From assembly GCA_002785985.1 (NCBI GenBank), contig NHNU01000019.1, forward strand, positions 413,109 through 477,108: a DNA stretch of 64,000 nucleotides. The letters run 5' to 3'. The position numbers were made by a program, and so were the translations under genes. Origin of the DNA: Microcyclosporella mali (Eukaryota; Ascomycota; Dothideomycetes; Mycosphaerellales; Mycosphaerellaceae). Below, in pieces: positions 55,901-64,000 of this stretch. Position 1 is the first letter of the stretch; each line of letters opens with the position of its first letter. The notes under the pieces are model-generated. The model was not told the DNA's origin, did no database searches, and was given only the letters and a program-made list of their open reading frames with translations.

Positions 55901-58280
55901 TATTAGATATTAAGACTCTCTTTCAAATATATAGACTATACTAAGGATATAGACCCTAAAAATAAGAAAAAAGAGCCTTAAACTATAAAAAATACCTTAA
56001 GATAATTATTTCTCTAGTGTTTGTAAGACAAGCTATATTTTACTAGATATTAGAAATTAAGGCTCTTTTTTAAGTATATAGACTCTATTGAAGCTAAAAG
56101 ATTATAAAATAGTCTAAAAGAATCTTAACCTACTTATTATAACTTAGTAAAGTTATTTACTTAGGTTCTAATAAAATTACTATATCTTCTTAAGTATTAT
56201 ATACTAAGACTCTTTTTCAGGTATATAGACTCTTAATAAGCTATAGGATCTAAAGACAGGAAAAAAGAGTCTTAATCTACTAATAAATCCTAAATATTAA
56301 AGATTATCTAAGTTTTATAAAATAGCTATATCTTTTTATATATAAGGTATTAAGGCTCTTTATTAAGTATATAGACTTTACTTAAGCTAGAGAATCTAAA
56401 AAGGAAAGAAAAGAGTCTTAAGCTACTAAAAGAGTCTTAATTTAGAATTCTATATAATTTTCTATAAAATAGCTATATCTTCTTAGGTATTATATATTAA
56501 GACTCTCTTCCACTAATATAGGCTATACTAATAATATAGACTCTAAAGATAAGAAAAAAGAGTCTTAGTCTATAAGTATATCTAAAGATAGTTATTTAAG
56601 TTTTTTTTCTAAATAGCTATATTTTTTCAAGTATTAGATATTAAGACTCTTTTTTAAGTATATAGGCTCTAGCTAGGCTAAAGTATCTAAGGATAAAATA
56701 AAAGAGTCTTAATCTACTATATTACTAAGATAAAACTATATATTATAAGTATTTTAAAAATACTTCTATCTTTTTAAATATTATAGATTAAGAGCCTCTT
56801 CTAAGTATCTCGACTCTACTTAAGCTAAAGAGTCTTAATTTGTTAAGAGAGCCTTAATTAAAGTAGATATTTTTCTTTTCTAAAATAGCTATATCTAATT
56901 AGATACTTAGTATTAAGACTCTCTTTTAAATATATAGACTCTTTCTAAACTAAAGAGTCTTACAAAAAGAGAAAAGAGTCTTAATCTACTAAAAGAGCTT
57001 TAATTTAAGTAGATATTTTATTTTTCTTAGATAGCTATATCTCTCTAGGTAATATATATTAAGACTCTCTTTTAAGTATATAGACTCTATCTAAGCTAAA
57101 GAATCTTAGAAGAGGAAAAAAGAGTCTTAATCTACTAATAATACCTTAGTATAGTTATTTCTCTACTTTTTATAAAATAGCTATATATTTCTAAGTATTA
57201 GATATCTAGGCTCTCTTTTAGATATATAGACTATATTAAAGATAGTAATTCTAAATATAAGCAAATAGAGTTTTAATATACTAATAATACCTTTATATAA
57301 TTATTTACTTAGTTTTATTATAAAAGCTATATCTTTCTAGTTAATAGATATTAAGGCTCTCTTTTAAGTATATAGACTCTATATAAGTAAGAGAATCTAG
57401 GGGAAAGAAAAAAGAGCCTTAAGCTATAAGTAGTACCTTAATATAGTTATTTACTTAATTTTTACTAGAAAAGCTATATCTTTTAATTTATTAGATATTA
57501 AGACTCTTTTTCAGGTATATAGACTATACTAAGAGTATAAGCTCGATAGATAACAAAAAAGGATCTTAATATACTAATATTACCTTAATATAGTTATTTA
57601 TTAAGTTTTTCTTAGAGAAGCTATATCTTTCTAGATAATAGATATTAAGGCTCTCTTTTAAGTATATAAACTCTATATAAGCTAGAGAATCTAAGGGAAA
57701 GAAAAAAGAGTCTTAATCTATAAGTAGTACCTTAATATAGTTATTTACTTAATTTCTGCTAAGAAAGCTATATCTTCTAAATTATTAGATAATAAGACTC
57801 TCTTTTAGGTAGATAGACTATACTAAGAACATAGATTCTAAAAGTAAGAGAAAAGAGTCTTAATCTATTAATAATTTCTTAATATAATTATTTACTTAGT
57901 TTCTAATAAAATAGCTTTTTCTTCTTAGATATTATATATAAATCTAAGTATAGAGATAGAGTTAAGCTAAAGAATCTTAGAATAAAAGAAAAGAGTCTTA
58001 AGTTATAAACAGAGCCTTAATTAAGATAGATATTCTACTTTTAATAAAAAAAGCTATATCTTCTTAAATAATAATTATTAAGGCTCTTCTTTAAGTATAT
58101 AGACTATATAACAAAAAGACACTCTAAAATAAGAAAAAAGAGTTTTAATCTACTAAGAATCTTTTAGGAGAATTATATACTTAATTTTCATTTAAAAAGC
58201 TATATCTTCCTAGATATTATCTATTATTTAGCTTTTTTAGAGTATATAAGCTTAGGCTAAGCTAAAGATTTATATATTAC
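52991..58280. repeat. AT-rich satellite, about 36 monomers of about 147 bp
   Basis: A recurrent TTAAGRCTCTCTTTTAAGTA block recurs at 53016, 53145, 53275, 53420, 53566, 53714, 53861, 54008, 54156, 54293, 54441, 54588, 54739, 54885, 55031, 55179, 55324, 55471, 55617, 55765, 55914, 56061, 56208, 56354, 56501, 56645, 56792, 56917, 57063, 57209, 57355, 57502, 57649 and 57795, and again at 58082. Most intervals are 144-151 bp. Exceptions are 129 and 130 at the left end, 137, and 125; one anchor near 57,940 is eroded. Each monomer has a second conserved block AAAAAAGAGTCTTAATCTA about 60 bp later and an AGCTATATCTT block just before the anchor. No coding potential. Confidence 0.95.
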
Positions 58281-59391
58281 TAAAAAGAAGTCTTTCTAGA
58301 GGCGGATTTAGACTTGGGGTTAGACACTTTCTACGATAATACTTTGCTAAATCCTATACTATCTAAAAGATTATATAAAGAACTCTTAAACGCGAGCGTT
58401 TTATTCCTATATAATATATTATAGATATATTATAAGGTTATAAAGTTATCGAGGTTATAAAGCTAGAGAGGAAGTTCTAGACGGATACGGACTAGCGTAC
58501 TTTATAAACATAATTCGCTTCTGCTTTAGGTATATAAACATAATTTATTTATATAATATACTTATAGCTCTTCCTACCGATATTAGTACCGTTCGAAAGA
58601 GCGTCCTTAAAACTATTAGATATTAATATGCTATACCTATATAACGTGTTTTACTAAAGTTATAATATTATAAAGTCGCTTAGGGTTATACGTATAATTC
58701 TAAACTATAAAGGGAAAGGTTATATAGTAATAACTTAGCTACTATTAAGAGATATATCTCCTTTTTATATATACTATCCTCCTACTCTATAATCTATTAT
58801 TCTTATTATATTATAATAGTACCTAAACGTAGAAGGCCTCTATTAAGTAATATCGCTAACCTAGTAGTAGTACGCTAGCGCTAGGCTAATAGAGAAAGGA
58901 TAAGATAGGCGTATTTATAGAAGAGGGTAGAGTAAGGACCTCTTACTACCTATCTATAGCGAAGTATAGGCTAGCTATAATAAGGTAAGTAAATTATCGA
59001 CCTTATAATTATAGAGGAAGAAGACGCTACTATTATACTAACGTAGCTTAGCCTCCGAGTTTAGGGTATTATACTACCCTAAGACCTATATAACGCCTAG
59101 CTATAATAATTAGTAGCGCTAAGTAATAACTATAAGCTATAATATACTTACGACGATAATACCTATAATCCTTAGCTATTACGCTTACCTATACTATAGA
59201 ACCCTATATCTATCGTTAGAAGAATACCTAGTTATAGCTTCTTTCGTTAATTTACCTAGTTATAAATATATAGCCTAGCCCTAGCTATAAGTAGCTATAT
59301 GCCTATACCTATAGCGAGTAGGTCTTTAGGCGGTTAATAGTATATATTATAGTATTTTATAACCCTTCCTACTTATAGTTAGCGAGGCGAC
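58281..59391. repeat. TA-saturated relic of a mobile element
   Basis: Dense in TA dinucleotides, with CA and TG almost absent over long stretches (for example 58,900-59,390). This is the pattern expected after exhaustive RIP (CpA to TpA on both strands). No open frame survives. The original element cannot be identified. Confidence 0.7.
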
Positions 59392-59769
59392 TAGAACGAG
59401 TAAAACTAAGAGTAAGAACTATTTAGTACCTTACCTATATAAGAGTATAGGAGCGAAAGTAATAATATTATAGTAGAAGGATATCTAGAACGCTCGCTAC
59501 TATAAGCGTTAGTAGAGGAGGATATCGATGTTATAGATAAGTAGTCTTAGGCTAACTACTAGTTAACTATCGAGTTTACCTTAGAGTATTCGAGGTAGGA
59601 AGATAGTAGAGGTAAGGTAAAGGGGCTATTAGCGTATAAGATAATAGTAGAGAAGCTATACGACTAGTTAATTAATAGATACTATAGCTATATAGCGAAA
59701 GAATATAATATAAAGATAGCCGACTATATATATATAGTAGAGGGCGACTATTATAGGCTAGATAAGATC
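59392..59769 (+). pseudogene. RIP-killed ORF relic of unknown mobile-element protein
   Basis: One plus frame reads protein-like for about 126 codons, interrupted only by TAG/TAA codons at positions that would be CAG/CAA before RIP. Recognisable intact stretches include IIVEGYLERSLL, ALVEEDIDVIDK, LTIEFTLEYSR, KVKGLLAYKIIVEKLYD and KIADYIYIVEGDYYRLDK. I do not recognise the family. Confidence 0.55.
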
Positions 59770-59770
59770 T

Positions 59771-60722
59771 ATATATATTCCCGTATAGCACTTAAGTTAG
59801 ATGCTTTAGCTTTATATAGGGTAGCGTATAGACCTTAGATATAGATATATTAGGGTAAGGTAATATAGGTGCTATAGTATGCTTATACTTCTCTATTATT
59901 CTAAAGAGATAGATTATCTCTAAATTCTTCCTTTTATTATTCCCTATCTTTATAGCTCTATATAAGGCCTTATAGCTAGTATATAAGAGGTATAAGTCTA
60001 TATATATAGGTATAGTATAGCCTAAGGTAGATACCTCTAGAAATCCTCCTACTAGTAAGACAATATAGTAATATACTATATATATTCCCGTATAGCACTT
60101 AAGTTAGATGCTTTAGCTTTGTATAGGGTAGCGTATAGACCTTAGATATAGATATATTAGGGTAAGGTAATATAGGTGCTATAGTATCCTTACACTTCTC
60201 TATTATTCTAAAGAGATAGATTATCTCTAAATTCTTCCTTTTATTATTGCCTATCTTTGCAGCTCTGTTTAAGGCCTTATAGCTAGTATATAAGAGGTAC
60301 AAGTCTATATATATAGGTATAGTATAGCCTAAGGCAGATACCTCTAGAAATCCTCCTACTAGTAAGACAACATAGCAACACACTAGAACAACATAGGGCT
60401 AGGGCCCTTTAGATATATAGAAAGCCGTCGTATATTGCTCTACTAGGTCTACTAGTATAGTGTAGTGCCTAGCTAGGTGGAAACATATCTAGTAGCATAC
60501 TACTTAGTCCTCTTATTCTCTTAGAGGAAGACACTTAGGGAAAGAGTGTTATAACTCCAACATCTAGCTATAGCAGTTATAGAGGTAGTCTTCCTAGCGC
60601 CTTATAAGCCTCTAATTGCAGGTATTCCTATATAGAAAGGTTGCTTGGAATGCAATAGTTATAGTTATCTACTAGGGTCTCTAAAGAGTATACAAAATTA
60701 TTGTAGGGATAGTTATTAGTAG
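59771..60722. repeat. Repeat copies R1 and R2 (end of contig A)
   Basis: R1 (about 59781-60077) and R2 (from 60088) are tandem, offset 307 bp, and match over about 300 bp. Of the 14 differences I count, 11 are CpA or TpG in R2 versus TpA in R1, and three are transversions. R2 continues into further unit sequence up to the N at 60723. Bases 59781-60722 are identical to 61918-62859. Confidence 0.9.
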
Positions 60723-60723
60723 N
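60723..60723. other. Assembly join (single N)
   Basis: A lone N in the middle of a repeat unit. The sequence on its right does not continue the unit. Confidence 0.9.
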
Positions 60724-61916
60724 AAATTCTTCCTTTTATTATTACCTATCTTTGTAGCTCTGTTTAAGGCCTTATAGCTAGTATATAAGAGGTGCAAGTC
60801 TATATATATAGGCATAGTATAGCCTAAGGTAGATACCTCTAGAAATCCTCCTACTAGCAAGACAATATAGTAACACACTAGAATAACATAGGGCTAGGGC
60901 CCTTTAGATATATAGAAAGCCGTCGTATGTTGCTCTACTAGGTCTACTAGTATAGTGTAGTGCCTAGCTAGGTGGAAACATATCTAGTAGTATACTACTT
61001 AGTCCTCTTATTCTCTTAGAGGAAGACACTTAGGGAAAGGGTGTTATAACTCTAATATCTAGCTATAGTAGTTATAGAGGTAGTCTTCCTAGCGCCTTAT
61101 AAGCCTCTAATTGTAGGTATTCCTATATAGAAAGGTTGCTTAGAATATAATAGTTATAGTTATCTGCTAGGGTCTCTAAAGAGCATATAAAATTATTGTA
61201 GGGATAGTTATTAGTAGCAGAGTAGTAAGATAAAGGGAGGCAGCCTTACAAAGAGATAAGAGCTAGACAGGAATTAGATATAGACTACTAGATACTCCTA
61301 CTAGCAGCTATTTAGAGCTCTAGGATAGAAGAGGCTAACTAAGGTGCAGCCTAATACAGTACTATAGTAGGCCCCTATATATATTCCCGTATAGCACTTA
61401 AGTTAGATGCTTTAGCTTTATATAGGGTAGCGTATAGACCTTAGACATAGATATATTAGGGCAAGGTAATATAGGTGCTATAGTATCCTTACACTTCTCT
61501 ATTATTCTAAAGAGATAGATTATCTCTAAATTCTTCCTTTTATTATTGCCTATCTTTGCAGCTCTGTTTAAGGCCTTATAGCTAGTATATAAGAGGTGCA
61601 AGTCTATATATATAGGTATAGTATAGCCTAAGGTAGACACCTCTAGAAATCCTCCTACTAGTAAGACAATATAGTAACACACTAGAACAATATAGGGCTA
61701 GGGCCCTTTAGATATATAGAAAGCCGTCGTATATTGCTCTACTAGGTCTGCTAGTATAGTGTAGTGCCTAGCTAGGTGGAAACATATCTAGTAGTATACT
61801 ACTTAGTCCTCTTATTCTCTTAGAGGAAGATACTTAGGGAAAGGGTATTATAACTCTAATATCTAGCTATAGTAGTTATAGAGGTAGTCTTCCTAGCGCC
61901 TTATAAGCCTCTAATT
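60724..61916. repeat. Repeat copies R3 (partial) and R4 on a 1.2 kb contig
   Basis: Starts inside the unit (AAATTCTTCC...), runs to its end near 61371 (GTAGGCCCC) and directly enters a new unit at TATATATATTCCCGTATAGC. The full unit is therefore about 0.79 kb and tandem. Copies retain more CA/TG than R1. A minus-strand 94-codon frame recurs (61398-61682) and is shared with 60099-60383 and 62236-62520. Confidence 0.85.
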
Positions 61917-61917
61917 N
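61917..61917. other. Assembly join (single N)
   Basis: A lone N. The sequence immediately to the right (CCGTATAGC...) equals that starting at 59781. Confidence 0.9.
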
Positions 61918-63012
61918 CCGTATAGCACTTAAGTTAGATGCTTTAGCTTTATATAGGGTAGCGTATAGACCTTAGATATAGATATATTAGGGTAAGGTAA
62001 TATAGGTGCTATAGTATGCTTATACTTCTCTATTATTCTAAAGAGATAGATTATCTCTAAATTCTTCCTTTTATTATTCCCTATCTTTATAGCTCTATAT
62101 AAGGCCTTATAGCTAGTATATAAGAGGTATAAGTCTATATATATAGGTATAGTATAGCCTAAGGTAGATACCTCTAGAAATCCTCCTACTAGTAAGACAA
62201 TATAGTAATATACTATATATATTCCCGTATAGCACTTAAGTTAGATGCTTTAGCTTTGTATAGGGTAGCGTATAGACCTTAGATATAGATATATTAGGGT
62301 AAGGTAATATAGGTGCTATAGTATCCTTACACTTCTCTATTATTCTAAAGAGATAGATTATCTCTAAATTCTTCCTTTTATTATTGCCTATCTTTGCAGC
62401 TCTGTTTAAGGCCTTATAGCTAGTATATAAGAGGTACAAGTCTATATATATAGGTATAGTATAGCCTAAGGCAGATACCTCTAGAAATCCTCCTACTAGT
62501 AAGACAACATAGCAACACACTAGAACAACATAGGGCTAGGGCCCTTTAGATATATAGAAAGCCGTCGTATATTGCTCTACTAGGTCTACTAGTATAGTGT
62601 AGTGCCTAGCTAGGTGGAAACATATCTAGTAGCATACTACTTAGTCCTCTTATTCTCTTAGAGGAAGACACTTAGGGAAAGAGTGTTATAACTCCAACAT
62701 CTAGCTATAGCAGTTATAGAGGTAGTCTTCCTAGCGCCTTATAAGCCTCTAATTGCAGGTATTCCTATATAGAAAGGTTGCTTGGAATGCAATAGTTATA
62801 GTTATCTACTAGGGTCTCTAAAGAGTATACAAAATTATTGTAGGGATAGTTATTAGTAGTAGAGTAGTAAGATAAAGGGAGGTAGCCTTATAAAGAGATA
62901 AGAGCTAGATAGGAATTAGATATAGACTACTAGATACTCCTACTAGCAGCTATTTAGAGCTCTAGGATAGAAGAGGCTAACTAAGGTATAGCCTAATATA
63001 GTACTATAGTAG
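61918..63012. repeat. Repeat copies R5 and R6 (start of contig C)
   Basis: 61918-62859 duplicates 59781-60722 base for base (offset 2137). R6 then carries the full unit end (…TAGTAGGCCC, about 63009) and exits into unique mobile-element sequence. Confidence 0.9.
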
Positions 63013-63219
63013 GCCCTAAGCCTAGCTGCTACTAGGAGTAGTATACTATAGAGGATAAAGGAAGCTAGGTAATAGAAGAAGGAAGAAAGGACAGTCACCG
63101 CACTTAACATTAGAAGCTAGGCTAACCTATAGCTAGAACATACTAGCTAGGCTAACTACCTACTTAGCTTTAATAGAAGTAAGCTAAAGGAGAGTCTTAC
63201 TATTGTTCTAGGAGGAGAC
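63013..63219. other. Repeat-to-ORF junction
   Basis: TA-rich sequence between the last 0.8 kb unit and the helicase-type relic. It is perhaps the degraded upstream part of that relic's reading frame. No intact feature. Confidence 0.4.
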
Positions 63220-64000
63220 TAGGCCCTCTCTTAGGTATATAAGGCAACTATCAAAGTGATATATTAAGCAATAAGGGTATACTATCCTACTCTAGTACCT
63301 AGGAGTGCTCTACTCTATATTAACAGGAGGGAGACTAGAGCTACTAGTAATAAGAGGCCCTTCTATAGCAAACACAAGCTAGGTATAATAAGGAAGTACT
63401 ATGCCGTCTAGACTAAGATGCTCTGCTATCTCTAGCATAGTTAGGAGTAGAAGAATAGGCCTACTTATATCCTTACATCTATATAGAGAGAGAGTTTTAG
63501 AGAGCTTAGGAGGTGTGCTAGTATCTCCTAGTAGCCCCCTACTAGAGAGGAGAGTAGAGAGNAGAAAGAGGAGCTCTATATAGTAGTACTTAACTTCTAG
63601 ATCTCTATACTTAATTATACCCTCCTAAACAGTAAGTTTAATAGTAGCCTGCTTAGTGTAGTAGCTATACTAGGGCTAGATATAGAGTCTGCTAGGTAGA
63701 TAGATAGCCCTAGTTTTATACTAAAGCTGTCTACTATTATTACTCTTAGTAGAGCACTAGTAATCTATAGTGCTTAGAGTATATACTAGGAGGAAGTTAC
63801 TATTAGGAGGGAGTAAGGGCTTAGTTAAGAGGAGGTAGAGGCTAGTACACCCTAGACCTATAGGCTAGTTAAGACTATAGTAGAAAAGTTTATATACCTA
63901 ATATAGTTTAATAGCTAGTCTACACCTATAGATAGGCTACTATATATAAGGAGCTTTAGTATAAGCATTAGCTTTAATAGCAAGACTATAGCTAGAGTGT
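63220..64000 (+). pseudogene. RIP-killed helicase-bearing element ORF (telomere-linked-helicase-like), runs off the edge
   Basis: Frame 1 on the plus strand is protein-like throughout but broken by TAG/TAA where related proteins often have Gln or Trp. Diagnostic pieces in order: LLYINRRE and SNKRPFYSKHKLG near 63310-63390; KYYAV then TKMLCYL near 63395-63430; RPTYILTS; FNSSLLSVVAILGLD near 63640-63680; FILKLSTIITLSRALVIYSA near 63715-63775; and STPIDRLLYIRSFSISISFN near 63920-63980. This series is the conserved region that precedes a RecQ/DEAD-like helicase domain in very large fungal ORFs of repetitive, often subtelomeric, elements. The helicase domain itself would lie beyond 64000. The frame is unaffected by the N at 63562. 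Confidence 0.7.
63562..63562. other. Assembly ambiguity (single N)
   Basis: A lone N in an AGAG-rich stretch. The relic reading frame continues in register across it, so it is probably one unresolved base rather than a gap. Confidence 0.8.

Noticed and set aside
60099..60383. 94-codon minus frame repeated at 61398 and 62236, with a shortened copy at 60681
   Set aside because: Part of the 0.8 kb tandem repeat; ends at repeat-conserved stops, no start context or domain. Kept as repeat, not gene.
1..64000. tRNA, rRNA or CRISPR-like features
   Set aside because: No tRNA B-box with a matching cloverleaf, no rRNA-like tract, and no spacer-repeat pattern were seen; the regular 147-bp array has no unique spacers.

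Overview
The window reads as filamentous ascomycete DNA, most likely a Dothideomycete (Mycosphaerella-like). Pointers are short introns of about 48-101 nt with GTATGT/GTGAGT-type donors, compact housekeeping genes with closely spaced divergent starts, fungal families (2EXR pseudogene, GPI-anchored Ser/Thr-rich wall protein, UCH, Ski3, Pom152, App1), and a right-hand block with the signature of repeat-induced point mutation (RIP). The species assignment is inference.

Bases 1-51,250 are ordinary gene-bearing euchromatin. In order: the 3' part of an exportin-5/Msn5 gene; a long non-coding stretch; a polyglutamine C2H2 zinc-finger regulator with three exons; a weak zinc-ribbon candidate; a GTPBP1/2-like GTPase; the proteasome ATPase Rpt3; a short-chain dehydrogenase; a broken 2EXR-type gene; a secreted carboxylesterase; a membrane cytochrome-b5/MAPR-like protein; a membrane-anchored aspartic-protease-like protein that has lost its first catalytic Asp; a GPI-anchored Ser/Thr-rich protein; Ski3; the mitochondrial matrix protein Mam33; the mitochondrial citrate carrier; a secreted low-complexity protein; a UCH37/BAP1-like deubiquitinase; the nuclear-pore membrane protein Pom152; a coiled-coil protein; and an App1-like phosphatidate phosphatase. 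Several pairs start head to head (Rpt3/SDR, Mam33/citrate carrier, UCH/Pom152, coiled-coil/App1), so their intergenic spaces are candidate bidirectional promoters.

At about 52.3 kb the sequence changes abruptly. First comes an 18-19 bp minisatellite whose unit carries a telomere-like GGGTTAG/GGGTTAC core. Next is a 5.3 kb AT-rich array of roughly 36 degenerate monomers whose spacing I measured repeatedly at 144-151 bp, centred on 146-147 bp, each with an internal inverted repeat. Then come TA-saturated relics of mobile-element coding sequence, tandem copies of a 0.8 kb repeat, and finally a RIP-killed ORF that I recognise as the conserved region in front of the helicase domain in large fungal helicase-bearing (telomere-linked-helicase-like) elements. 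It runs off the right edge. Three single N characters mark joins. Two of them bracket a small contig that looks misplaced, because the 942 bp before the first join equal the 942 bp after the second.

The most novel signal is the nucleosome-length satellite next to the telomere-like minisatellite and the RIP-killed helicase element. Together they look like a heterochromatic block (subtelomeric or pericentromeric) directly abutting housekeeping genes. Exon boundaries were read by eye from reading frame and splice signals; no homology search was possible.
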